A stretch of DNA of 64,000 nucleotides from Agrilactobacillus composti DSM 18527 = JCM 14202 (GTDB taxonomy: Bacteria > Bacillota > Bacilli > Lactobacillales > Lactobacillaceae). Made by a program: the position numbers and the translations under genes. This document shows positions 29,059 through 37,112 of the stretch, piece by piece. The stretch lies in contig NZ_AZGA01000002.1 of NCBI RefSeq assembly GCF_001436375.1, forward strand, positions 62,001 to 126,000, read 5' to 3'. The notes beneath the pieces were generated by a model. The model saw only the letters and a program-made list of their open reading frames with translations, had not been told where the DNA came from and searched no databases. Within the stretch, counting starts at the first letter, position 1; every line of letters starts with the position of its first letter.

Positions 29059-30315
29059 TTAATCTTTGTCGTCTGTGTTGCCAGCGCTCTTCCGCAAAGC
29101 ATCACCGACCATGTCGCCAATACTGAACCCAGTATCTTCGTCATCATTTTGGCTGATATTTACGTTCTTTTTAGGTGCTGGTTTAGCAGCCCGTTTTGGT
29201 GCAGCCTTTTGAACGTCTTCAGGTTCTGGTTCTTCTAAGGCTTTAATAGATAATGCCAAACGATGTTGGGCAGCATCTACGCTTAACACCTTGACCTTCA
29301 CGTCTTGGCCTTGTTTCAAAACATCATTCGGTGTTGCAATGTGTTTATGAGAAATTTGGGAAATATGAACCAAGCCTTCAACCCCAGGGAATACTTCGAC
29401 GAAAGCCCCAAAAGTGGTCAAGCGACGGACAGTCCCATCCAAAATAGCGCCAACCGGTGCTTTTTCTTCGATGTTTGTCCATGGTTCTGGTAATGTTGCT
29501 TTGATCGAAAGTGAAATCCGATCTCTTTCAGGATCAACGTTTAAGACTTTCACTTTGACTTCTTGGCCAACCTTTAATACATCAGAAGGTTGATCCACGT
29601 GTTCATAAGAAATTTCAGAAACGTGAACTAAACCGTCAACGCCACCTAAGTCCACAAAGGCACCAAAGTTCGTTAAACGAGCAACTTTACCTTCAACTTC
29701 GTCGCCTGGTGTTAATTTAGCCATAATTTCTTCACGATGCGCTTCTTTTTCTTTTTGAACAAGCGCTCTGTGGGATAAAATTAAACGATTTTCACTAGGT
29801 TCAATTTCCATAATTTTTAATTCAAGGGATTTGCCCTTATATTCGTTTAAATCTTCAACGTAATGGTCTTCGACCATTGATGCTGGGATAAAACCACGAA
29901 CACCGGCATCAACTACTAAGCCACCCTTAACAACATTTGTAACTGTGGCTGTAATCGTTTTCCCGTCTTTATATTCTTGTTCAATGTCAGCCCAAACTTT
30001 ACGTGCTTCTAAGCGGCGTTTAGACAATAGATAACTGCCATTTTCTTTATCTTTACCGATAGAAGAAATAACAACTAAGTCTAATTTATCGCCAACTTTA
30101 GCTTGGTCCTGAATGTTGGCACTGGTATCAGCTGTCAATTCCTTTAATGGCACGACACCTTCAACACCTGTACCTTCAATACCTACAATCAATTGGTTAT
30201 CATCAATGGCTAGTACTTCGCCGACGACAACATCGCCAACCTTGACTTCATGGACACTGTTTAAGGCATCCTCCATCAATTCCTTATTATCGTTCGTGTT
30301 TGCATCTTTACTCAT
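29059..30315 (-). CDS. rpsA: S1 RNA-binding domain protein (RpsA/YpfD-like)
   Basis: A 418-residue protein with four S1 domains (about 22-95, 113-178, 199-267 and 284-352), shorter than the six-domain E. coli S1 and typical of Firmicutes. Repeats three and four carry the clear GAFVDLGGVDGLVHVSEIS-type core. The C-terminal ~65 residues are a low-complexity tail rich in Ala, Pro and Lys. It probably binds mRNA or the ribosome, but whether the Firmicute form is a true ribosomal protein is debated. The ATG has AGGAGG upstream. It follows cmk, as in many genomes. Confidence 0.93.
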   Translation of the reverse strand: MSKDANTNDNKELMEDALNSVHEVKVGDVVVGEVLAIDDNQLIVGIEGTGVEGVVPLKELTADTSANIQDQAKVGDKLDLVVISSIGKDKENGSYLLSKRRLEARKVWADIEQEYKDGKTITATVTNVVKGGLVVDAGVRGFIPASMVEDHYVEDLNEYKGKSLELKIMEIEPSENRLILSHRALVQKEKEAHREEIMAKLTPGDEVEGKVARLTNFGAFVDLGGVDGLVHVSEISYEHVDQPSDVLKVGQEVKVKVLNVDPERDRISLSIKATLPEPWTNIEEKAPVGAILDGTVRRLTTFGAFVEVFPGVEGLVHISQISHKHIATPNDVLKQGQDVKVKVLSVDAAQHRLALSIKALEEPEPEDVQKAAPKRAAKPAPKKNVNISQNDDEDTGFSIGDMVGDALRKSAGNTDDKD

Positions 30316-30369
30316 AACTAAAATCCTCCTTGCGACTCACTACGTTACTATTTTACTTGAAAACTGTGT

Positions 30370-30378
30370 ATTTTACCA
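30370..30378 (-). promoter_or_regulatory. Extended -10 promoter candidate for rpsA
   Basis: On the minus strand TGGTAAAAT (30378-30370) is an extended -10 with a one-base mismatch to TATAAT. The -35 region 17 bp upstream, TTACTT, is weak. It would start the message about 50 bases before the S1 gene. Confidence 0.4.
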
Positions 30379-30401
30379 GAAAAAAGATTAAAAAGTAAGA
30401 A

Positions 30402-31067
30402 TCATTTCATTTTTTGCCGAATGATTGCTAGAATTTTCTGGGTAACTTGTTCAATATCCAAGTTAGAAGTATCGACGAGAACCGCGTCAGAAGCCTGTTT
30501 GAGTGGGGAAACCTGTCGGTGACTATCCTTATAATCCCGTAATTCAATATCTTTTTTTATTTCTGCCAAACTGCTAGTCATACCCTTTTGTGTATTCTCT
30601 AAATAACGCCGTTGGGCACGTTGGGCCACACTAGCCGTCATAAAGATCTTAACGTCAGCATCTGGCAAGACGGTGGTGCCAATGTCGCGGCCGTCCATGA
30701 CAATATCTTTGGCGGCAGCAATTTTGCGCTGTTGCGCAACTAACGTTTGCCGAACTTCTGGTAAAGCTGCAACCTGGGAAACTGCCCCGGTGATTTGTTC
30801 AGACCGAATGGTCGCCGTAATGTCAACCCCATTTAGCAAGACCTGTTGTGTGTTGTCTGGCCCGGGCTGAAAATCAATTTTAGCCTGCGCTAAATGTTCT
30901 GAAATTTTTGAGGCATCATTTAAATCCAAACCCAGCTTAAGGGCTAAATAAGTCGCAGCACGGTACATGGCACCAGTATCTAGATAAGTATAATGTAGCG
31001 CTTGCGCAACTTTTTTGGAAATCGTACTTTTTCCTGCCGATGCCGGTCCGTCAATGGCAATTTTCAA
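30402..31067 (-). CDS. cmk: Cytidylate kinase
   Basis: Phosphorylates CMP and dCMP using ATP. The 221-residue enzyme has the P-loop GPASAGKSTIS at 7-17, the YLDTGAMYRA substrate loop, MDGRDIGTTVLPDADVKIFMTAS, and R-Y-L-E-N..RDYKDSHR in the lid and C-terminal parts. The start is TTG with GGAAG 8 bp upstream. It lies 44 bp downstream of the LysM protein gene and 86 bp before rpsA. Confidence 0.95.
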   Translation of the reverse strand: MKIAIDGPASAGKSTISKKVAQALHYTYLDTGAMYRAATYLALKLGLDLNDASKISEHLAQAKIDFQPGPDNTQQVLLNGVDITATIRSEQITGAVSQVAALPEVRQTLVAQQRKIAAAKDIVMDGRDIGTTVLPDADVKIFMTASVAQRAQRRYLENTQKGMTSSLAEIKKDIELRDYKDSHRQVSPLKQASDAVLVDTSNLDIEQVTQKILAIIRQKMK

Positions 31068-31111
31068 AATTTAATCTTCCTATTCTTAAGTAAAATATAA
31101 TACGGTCGCCT

Positions 31112-31987
31112 TTAGCGTACCCGTAATTGCTGGCCTGGGACAATGGTCGCCCCTTGGCTTAACCCATTCAAACTATAGAGTTGCGCTAAGGTGATGCCAT
31201 TGTTCACCGCGATCCGATAAGGATTTTGGCCAGCTCTAACGGTTACATAGCCACTAGTGCTTTGCGTGGTACTTTGGCTTTGCCCTTGGGATTGTGTTGC
31301 TGTTGTTTGTTGCTCAGTGGTGTTTGTCGAAGACTGGGCAGCAGTCGTAGTTTGATCCGTACCTTGGGTTGGCGTTGTGGTTTGATTGGTCGTCTGTTCG
31401 TTAGCAGCCGCCGTAGTTGCGGCCTGATTGGCATTTGCAGCCTGTTGCTTTTCAGCAGCCGCTTGAGATTTTGCTAAAGCCGTCTTCTTGTCTGCGCTAG
31501 CCTGCTTCGCACTGGCACTTTTAGCCGCAGCGATACTTTGGCTTTTGGCGGCAGCCTTTGATTTAGACTTTGAAGCAGCTTGGGATTTTTTTGAAGAGCT
31601 CACAACGATCTTATTATCACTATTGGACGATTGCACGGATTTATTGGAATTAACGATGGCATAGCAAACCGGAATCGCCATGACTACCAATAACAGGATC
31701 GTCAGACCCACAATAAAGAAAGTGTTGTTCTTTTCCTTCTTCTTATGTTCTACCCGCGACAGACCGTCTTCTTCACTAAATTGCTTATTCCAAGGCCCCT
31801 CATCTGTTTGATCGGCTGTTGTATTTGCTGGTTGATCTGGCGTTGTTTTTGGGGCATCAGTCGCCTGGGGATCAGTCGTATCAGGCGCTTTTTCTTGTGA
31901 ATTATTTTGATCAGCCGTGTTTTTTTCAGCAGCGGCCTTTGATTGTGTTAAATCCTCATCATTTTGATGCTTGTTATCTTCACTCAT
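31112..31987 (-). CDS. Membrane-anchored LysM protein with low-complexity linker (YpbE-like)
   Basis: A 291-residue type II membrane protein. A charged, glutamine- and proline-rich cytoplasmic part (1-90) precedes one transmembrane helix (~91-113). The outer part is a long low-complexity linker, first Lys/Ala/Ser-rich, then Gln/Thr-rich (~120-238), ending in one C-terminal LysM domain (GYVTVRAGQNPYRIAVNNG...). LysM binds peptidoglycan, so the linker probably spans the wall. The position between recQ and cmk matches B. subtilis ypbE. The ATG is at 31987 with GGAGGG upstream. The function is not known. Confidence 0.87.
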   Translation of the reverse strand: MSEDNKHQNDEDLTQSKAAAEKNTADQNNSQEKAPDTTDPQATDAPKTTPDQPANTTADQTDEGPWNKQFSEEDGLSRVEHKKKEKNNTFFIVGLTILLLVVMAIPVCYAIVNSNKSVQSSNSDNKIVVSSSKKSQAASKSKSKAAAKSQSIAAAKSASAKQASADKKTALAKSQAAAEKQQAANANQAATTAAANEQTTNQTTTPTQGTDQTTTAAQSSTNTTEQQTTATQSQGQSQSTTQSTSGYVTVRAGQNPYRIAVNNGITLAQLYSLNGLSQGATIVPGQQLRVR

Positions 31988-32052
31988 GGATGGCCCTCCT
32001 CTAATTCTTCTCAATTTAATTGTATCATATCAATTTTTAAGTAATTCTAAAA

Positions 32053-33513
32053 TTATTCCAAAATATGCCTTAAGATTTGCTGCCATTTTCGGGGTTGCGT
32101 CGCTAAAACCTGCTGGTCAGCGATTGGCTGCTGGTTGACATAAAGGCCAATTTGCTTTAATCGTACTAGGGGTTTTGGATCAAAACCCCGGTAGCAACAC
32201 TGTTCATCATGGGGATGGGTCAGTTCATTCCCAAAATGGGCCAATAATAGTTGTCGCCGGCAGCCTTGACTTTGAATGAATTGGTTAAAAGCTGTCAATT
32301 CCTGTTGTTTTTCAATAAGTTTATGCTGTAGCAGTTTTTGAACTTGCTGTTGATCAAAGCCATTTTGTTGATAAGCCCACAGTAAGTCAAAGGCTGTATC
32401 GCCTGTATTGGCGAATTTTTTAGGCTGTTGATAAAATAATTTAATCATAGTGTCATCGGGCAGCCCCATGTGCAACAAAGCCAGTTGGCGTTGATAGTCA
32501 TCTGGGCTGTTGAACCCAATTGCAATACTTTGTTGCCCATCGCGGCCTGCTCGGCCAATTTCTTGGAGATAACTTTCAAAATTAGTGGGCAAATGATAGT
32601 GTATCACAAAGCGAATATCTTTTTTATTGATGCCCATTCCAAAAGCATTCGTCGCGCAGATCACTTGTAATTGGTGCGCCATGAACCGTTGCTGGATCAA
32701 ATAGCGGTCTTTGGTTGCTAAAGCCCCGTGGTAATAAGCCGCAGAAATACCTAAATCCTGTTGGATAATTTGGGCCATGGCTTGGGCTTTTTTGCGGCTG
32801 CCAAAATAAATAATGCCGGGTAATGCTAAGTGCGGCAGTAATTCTTTTAACTGGGCGACCTTTGCCTGATCATCTGGACATTGCAGCACATCTAAGAAAA
32901 TATTCGGCCGATCCACACTGAAGGTCACTTTTTGAGTCGTTGCACTGACACCTAGTTTTTCTAAAATATCTTGTTGCACCCGTTGTGTAGCGGTCGCCGT
33001 GAGCATCAACGTACTTTTAGGTCGCAATTTAGCTCGAATAGTGCCCAATTGCAAATAGCTGGGGCGAAAATCTACCCCCCATTGGGAAATACAATGCGCC
33101 TCGTCAATAACCAGTAACTGCACCCCAATTTGTTGCAGTCGAGTCAAAACATCCCGCCGACCTAAAGTCTCTGGGGCAATCAACAAAAATAAATAATGAC
33201 TTAAGTTGCTTAAAATAGCCTGTTGTTCTACCATATTCAAAGTGGAATTCAGGCTGATGACCCGTTTTTCACCTTGTAAATTAAGCTGGATCACCTGATC
33301 TTGCATCAACGAAATCAACGGCGATACCACCACTGTTAATCCCCCTTGAATATAAGTGGGTAATTGATAACAGAGTGATTTACCACTACCTGTGGGCAAA
33401 ATTCCCAGCACATTTTGCTGGTCTAACACGCCTTGGATGATCTGGGCTTGTCCTGGCCGAAAATGATCATAGCCAAACTTGCTTTTTAATACTGTTTCAA
33501 TTTGGGCGTTCAT
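32053..33513 (-). CDS. recQ: RecQ family ATP-dependent DNA helicase (short, RecS-like)
   Basis: A 3'-5' helicase of 486 residues. Motifs: Walker A ILPTGSGKSLCYQLP near 37-51, DEAH box IDEAHCISQWG near 136, and GIGRAGRDGQ-type motif VI (LQEIGRAGRDGQQ). The usual RQC zinc site is reduced: CRR...EQCCYRGF has three cysteines in an altered pattern. No winged-helix or HRDC domain follows. The missing HTH function may be supplied by the neighbouring YpbB-like protein, whose reading frame overlaps this one. The start may be the ATG at 33513 or a GTG two codons earlier. Confidence 0.92.
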   Translation of the reverse strand: MNAQIETVLKSKFGYDHFRPGQAQIIQGVLDQQNVLGILPTGSGKSLCYQLPTYIQGGLTVVVSPLISLMQDQVIQLNLQGEKRVISLNSTLNMVEQQAILSNLSHYLFLLIAPETLGRRDVLTRLQQIGVQLLVIDEAHCISQWGVDFRPSYLQLGTIRAKLRPKSTLMLTATATQRVQQDILEKLGVSATTQKVTFSVDRPNIFLDVLQCPDDQAKVAQLKELLPHLALPGIIYFGSRKKAQAMAQIIQQDLGISAAYYHGALATKDRYLIQQRFMAHQLQVICATNAFGMGINKKDIRFVIHYHLPTNFESYLQEIGRAGRDGQQSIAIGFNSPDDYQRQLALLHMGLPDDTMIKLFYQQPKKFANTGDTAFDLLWAYQQNGFDQQQVQKLLQHKLIEKQQELTAFNQFIQSQGCRRQLLLAHFGNELTHPHDEQCCYRGFDPKPLVRLKQIGLYVNQQPIADQQVLATQPRKWQQILRHILE

Positions 33514-34480
33514 GGCCACTCATCTCCTGAATTTCAGCGACGCGGATGTTAAAATAATCCGTGGGCGGTAAGTCGTCTTGTTGTTTTAACTGTTCGAAAT
33601 CAAACCCTGGCATCAATAAGGCCACTTCTAAAATATGCTCTCGAATAGTACTGTCTTTTAATCGCCGCTTGTAGCCGATTTGTTTTAACGACTGTCCTGC
33701 CATAAAAGCTTGGTAAGTCAAGTTCGCACTGTAGCTCAAAATTGGCTGGACCCACTGGTCTGGTATCAAGAGCTGTCCTAACAAGGGAAACGCTTGCGGC
33801 TGTTGGGCCAAATACTGCAGTAACAAGGCCAAAGCATCTAATTGTACCAGTTGTTGAGAATAACCGCTCAGGGGCGTTTTGTCGGCTAATTCACTTTGCT
33901 GAAATCCAAATTGATAGCCCTGAAAATTTTGCGCCACAAAATCTGCTTGGTCTGCCGGCAGGGCTGTCAGCCACCGGGTTAACTCCTGGACCAATTGTTG
34001 GGATAATTGTGGGTAGTGTTTGACTTGTTGAAACCACTGACGGACACGCTGTTGCAATAGATAATTCGTTGTCCCAGGAATATAGTGCTTTTGGCCGTGG
34101 TGATATTCCGAGATCACTTGGATGGCCAAATATAACAATTCTATACCCTGCTGCCCTTGGGGGATGCATAGACCTTGGTAATAGCTGGGTATAAAAATAG
34201 CTGGCTGCTGGGCTTGGCGATAGTGCTGACCAGCAGCCGTCAGATAAAAACTATCAGCCACTTCCCCAGCAGCTACAAAATCAGCCCTTAACAGGCCTTG
34301 TAAACACTTCTGAAACGTGGTCAAACTTAACCTGGGCCAGGAATGAAAATAAACTAAGTAATTATTTTTTTTAGCCGCCAACAGATTCGAAATGGTCTTT
34401 TTACCTACCAGACCATAATAGATAGCTTTATAGCGTTGCGGCTGATCTGAAAAAAATCGGATTAAATCAATAGCTTCCAT
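33497..34480 (-). CDS. YpbB-like protein with C-terminal helix-turn-helix (RecQ partner)
   Basis: A 327-residue protein resembling B. subtilis YpbB, always found just upstream of the short RecQ (recS). The N-terminal ~250 residues are glutamine- and leucine-rich with no known catalytic motif. The C-terminal ~60 residues (QSLKQIGYKRRLKDSTIREHI) are an HTH_40-type domain, which in other phyla is fused to RecQ itself. It overlaps recQ by 17 bases, so the two are coupled and likely act together in DNA repair. The ATG at 34480 has no good ribosome binding site. It is divergent from fer with starts 39 bp apart. Confidence 0.83.
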   Translation of the reverse strand: MEAIDLIRFFSDQPQRYKAIYYGLVGKKTISNLLAAKKNNYLVYFHSWPRLSLTTFQKCLQGLLRADFVAAGEVADSFYLTAAGQHYRQAQQPAIFIPSYYQGLCIPQGQQGIELLYLAIQVISEYHHGQKHYIPGTTNYLLQQRVRQWFQQVKHYPQLSQQLVQELTRWLTALPADQADFVAQNFQGYQFGFQQSELADKTPLSGYSQQLVQLDALALLLQYLAQQPQAFPLLGQLLIPDQWVQPILSYSANLTYQAFMAGQSLKQIGYKRRLKDSTIREHILEVALLMPGFDFEQLKQQDDLPPTDYFNIRVAEIQEMSGHERPN

Positions 34481-34519
34481 AAATAAACCGCACTTTCGAC
34501 AGAATAAGGAGCAAGAAAA

Positions 34520-34738
34520 ATGTATACAAAAGTTGAACAAATCGATTGTATTGCCTGTGGTATTTGTCAATTAAAAGCCCCACAGATTTTTGACTACCAA
34601 CCAGATGGGATCGCATTTTGTAAGTTGGATAATAATCAAGGTCAACAAGCACTGCCAAATCAATTACTCCCCCAGTTTAAACTAGCTTACCAGCAATGCC
34701 CCACCGGCGCCATTAAACGACGCACCAAGCCCTTTTAA
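34520..34738 (+). CDS. fer: Ferredoxin, single [4Fe-4S] cluster
   Basis: A 72-residue electron carrier. Cluster ligands are Cys10, Cys13 and Cys16 (CIACGIC) and Cys60 before Pro (QQCPTGAI), the Fer pattern of Firmicutes. Cys34 is extra. The ATG follows AAGGAG at 8 bp spacing. In B. subtilis fer lies beside ypbB-recS as here, but transcription is divergent. The redox partner is not in the window. Confidence 0.93.
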   Translation: MYTKVEQIDCIACGICQLKAPQIFDYQPDGIAFCKLDNNQGQQALPNQLLPQFKLAYQQCPTGAIKRRTKPF

Positions 34739-34759
34739 GACAATCTGGCATAAAAATAA

Positions 34760-34783
34760 GGATGTGCAATTATCTGCACATCC
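34760..34783. terminator. Terminator between fer and ribU
   Basis: GGATGTGCA (34760-34768) and TGCACATCC (34775-34783) form a perfect 9-bp stem with a 6-base loop. T-rich sequence follows better on the minus strand (UUAUUUUUAU), so it suits ribU, but can also end fer. Confidence 0.75.
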
Positions 34784-34822
34784 CTTTATGGCCATTCTTA
34801 AGCCACACTTCATCTTGATAGA

Positions 34823-35398
34823 TTAGTGTTTAAAAGATGCCGCCTGTGCTTTAACCCATGGCATCATTCTAACATAGACAACACTGAATACGGCACTAAT
34901 TAAGGCACCTTTAATTAAATTAAAAGGTACAACGGCGATCAACACATATTTGATCAATGGCATCCCCACGCTCATACCCAATAATTGCATGTAAAGTGGT
35001 GTGATAATCACAAGGTTTAAAAAGCCCATGACCAACGCCAATACAATGGTTGCCAGAATAGATGCGAGGGCTTGACGGCCGGCGTTACTGTGTTTACGCA
35101 GAACATAATACATGGGTAGCAAAAATACAGTTGACGCGATAAAACTAGCCGTATCGCCAATTAAACTGGGTAGGTTCCCCCCGCTGGTGAGAAAATGCAA
35201 CAGCGAGCGCACAAAGGCAATGGCGATCCCCCCCGTCGGCCCATAAATAAAGGTCCCGATCAATACCACTAAATCACTGAGGTCGGCTTTTAAAAAGCCA
35301 AATGCCGGCATGATGGGAAAGGCGAAAAACATCACGATATAAGCAATAGCTGACATCATCGCGATACTGACTAACTTTTTAACTTTGGTATTTTGCAT
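34823..35398 (-). CDS. ribU: Riboflavin ECF transporter substrate-binding component RibU
   Basis: RibU is the membrane S-component that captures riboflavin and works with the shared EcfA/EcfT energising module, which is not in the window. The 191-residue protein has about six transmembrane helices and the family pattern FAFPIMP..FLKADLSDLVVLIG..YGPTGGI. It lies directly behind an FMN riboswitch, which confirms the substrate. The ATG at 35398 (MQNTKVKKL) has GGGGG upstream; longer reading adds 7 residues. Confidence 0.94.
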   Translation of the reverse strand: MQNTKVKKLVSIAMMSAIAYIVMFFAFPIMPAFGFLKADLSDLVVLIGTFIYGPTGGIAIAFVRSLLHFLTSGGNLPSLIGDTASFIASTVFLLPMYYVLRKHSNAGRQALASILATIVLALVMGFLNLVIITPLYMQLLGMSVGMPLIKYVLIAVVPFNLIKGALISAVFSVVYVRMMPWVKAQAASFKH

Positions 35399-35454
35399 AG
35401 TTCCAAGACCCCCGTCCAAATTTTTTGTAAGGAATGAACGGTCGTCTTCAGTCT

Positions 35455-35491
35455 AAAAAAGCCCATACACCGATAAATTCAGGGTATGAGC
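35455..35491 (-). terminator. Expression-platform terminator of the FMN riboswitch
   Basis: In the minus-strand RNA GCUCAUAC pairs with GUAUGGGC around a ~15-base loop, with one G-U pair, followed by six U residues. It lies between the aptamer and ribU, 57 bp before the ribU start, and would stop the message when FMN is bound. Confidence 0.8.
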
Positions 35492-35518
35492 TACGTTTGA
35501 TTTAGACATCAAAAATAC

Positions 35519-35634
35519 GCTCTATCTTCTTCCATCTAGACTTTAACTATCGGTCTTGGATTTGCACCAAGTCAGCCGCACAATGCGGGTCGCGGACTAT
35601 CACCGCCGGTCGGGAATCACACCCTGCCCTGAAG
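35519..35634 (-). promoter_or_regulatory. FMN riboswitch (RFN element) controlling ribU
   Basis: The minus strand shows the conserved RFN blocks in order: AGGGCAGGGTG, ATTCCCGACCGGCGGT, GTCCGCGACCC, TTGGTGCAAATCC and GACCGATAGTTAAAGTCTAG then ATGGAAGAAG. FMN binding should favour the terminator at 35455-35491. The riboswitch fills most of 35399-35743, the only stretch over 300 bp without a gene; the rest of it holds the promoter and a weak rluB terminator. Confidence 0.95.
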
Positions 35635-35660
35635 ACGAACTGTTATTCAATTACAACTTT

Positions 35661-35689
35661 AATGTACCAAAAAAAAATATAAAAAGCAA
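35661..35689 (-). promoter_or_regulatory. Promoter of the ribU transcript
   Basis: On the minus strand TTGCTT (35689-35684) and TACATT (35666-35661) are separated by exactly 17 bp. It starts transcription about 20 bp before the riboswitch aptamer. The -35 box overlaps a short inverted repeat and T-run that may end rluB transcripts. Confidence 0.6.
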
Positions 35690-35743
35690 GGCTTTTGCCT
35701 AAAAAAATGTAAGCGATTTCTACGTGACTAGCTTCAGCCGAGC

Positions 35744-36490
35744 TTAACGGATCTTTTTAGGATCATTACCTTGAGCCTGCGTGCGCAACATTTCAACTTC
35801 TTGGTGACTCAAAGGTCGGTGCTGACCAGCCGATAGACCGGTCAAGTCCAAAAAGCCAAAAGATTCCCGAGCTAATTTGATCACCTTGCTGCCAACGGCT
35901 TCAAACATTTTTTTGACCTGATGGTTCATCCCTTCGTGGATCGTGATCTTGACAATGGCCGTATCCTTTTGTCGATCACTGGAAAGTATGCTGACCTTAG
36001 CGTGGGCTGTTTTGCGCTTATCAATATAGACACCCTTACGCAATTGAATTTGGGCTTGCGTATCTGGGATTTTACCCACCTTCGCAATATAGGTCTTGTC
36101 CACTTCATAGCGCGGATGCATCAGCAAATTAGCTAACTGCCCATCATTGGTCATGATCAATAAACCCGATGTATCGTAATCTAAGCGTCCCACCGGATAG
36201 ACACGTTGCGGAATATCGACAAAGAAATCACTCACGGTTTTACGCCCCTTATCATCAGTGACAGCACTAATGACGCCTCGAGGTTTATAAAGCAAAAAAT
36301 AGACCCGTTTTTCCCGTTCAATTGGCAGACCATCCACGCTAACTTCATCGCCAGGGCCCACCTTCACACCTAATTCTTTAATCACTTTATCATTGACTTT
36401 GACGCGGCCGCTTTGGATCAATGCCTCAGCCTTACGTCTTGAAGTCACGCCAGCATTGGCAATGACTTTTTGTAGTCGTTCTTCACTCAT
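35744..36490 (-). CDS. rluB: 23S rRNA pseudouridine synthase, RsuA/RluB family
   Basis: Makes pseudouridine in 23S rRNA. The 248-residue protein has an N-terminal S4 domain (RLQKVIANAGVTSRRKAEALI, 5-25) that binds RNA, and a catalytic domain with the nucleophile Asp104 in GRLDYDTSGLL. The target is probably U2605 (E. coli numbering), as in RluB. The ATG overlaps the scpB stop as ATGA, so it is coupled to scpB, the usual order in Firmicutes. Confidence 0.94.
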   Translation of the reverse strand: MSEERLQKVIANAGVTSRRKAEALIQSGRVKVNDKVIKELGVKVGPGDEVSVDGLPIEREKRVYFLLYKPRGVISAVTDDKGRKTVSDFFVDIPQRVYPVGRLDYDTSGLLIMTNDGQLANLLMHPRYEVDKTYIAKVGKIPDTQAQIQLRKGVYIDKRKTAHAKVSILSSDRQKDTAIVKITIHEGMNHQVKKMFEAVGSKVIKLARESFGFLDLTGLSAGQHRPLSHQEVEMLRTQAQGNDPKKIR

Positions 36491-37110
36491 TTATTTACCT
36501 GACTTTCTTGGGGACTGTCTGTATCTGTGGTCTGGGTATTTAACGCTGCTTGAAACTGAGTATAAAATAAATCAACTTGCTCTTTTTGTTCTGAAGTCTG
36601 GTCGCTGGTTGCCAGTTCTGGTAACTGGGTTAAATCCGTCAAACCAAAATAGTCTAAAAAATAAGCACTGGTGGCATATAAAATCGGCCGACCGGCAACT
36701 TCTTTACGACCAGCTTCTTTTAATAATTGTCGGGCCATTAACGTCTGTAGCGCCCCAGAACTATTGACACCCCGCAGGGTATCGATTTCAATTCTTGTGA
36801 TGGGTTGCTGATAGGCCACGATCGCCAATACTTCCAACGCGGCCTGGCTTAAGTGCTGCCCCACATTACCCGCCAAAAAAGTTTGAATCGCTTTGATATA
36901 CTGGGGTTTAGTCGCCAATTTAATGGTTTGACCATATTCAATGATCGTCAATCCACTATCCGGATCAGCCGCTAGTTGGGCTTGTAGTTTGCTAAGGGAC
37001 TGCCGTACTGGCGCCACATCTAATTCTAAAGCCTGGGCTAAAACACCAATGCTGGTCCCGTCATCGCCGGCTGCATATAGCAGTGCTTCGATTGCTGCCG
37101 TATAATTCAA
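36487..37110 (-). CDS. scpB: Segregation and condensation protein B
   Basis: ScpB joins ScpA and SMC in the condensin complex that organises the chromosome. The 207-residue protein has the typical two winged-helix domains (MNYTAAIEALLYAAGDDGTS..., VAYQQPITRIEIDTLRGVNSSG). The preferred start is the TTG at 37110 with GGAGG 7 bp upstream. An earlier TTG at 37116 overlaps the scpA stop but lies only 1 bp from the GGAGG. The acidic, threonine-rich C-terminus after ~170 is a flexible tail. Confidence 0.93.
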   Translation of the reverse strand: MNYTAAIEALLYAAGDDGTSIGVLAQALELDVAPVRQSLSKLQAQLAADPDSGLTIIEYGQTIKLATKPQYIKAIQTFLAGNVGQHLSQAALEVLAIVAYQQPITRIEIDTLRGVNSSGALQTLMARQLLKEAGRKEVAGRPILYATSAYFLDYFGLTDLTQLPELATSDQTSEQKEQVDLFYTQFQAALNTQTTDTDSPQESQVNK

Positions 37111-37112
37111 TC

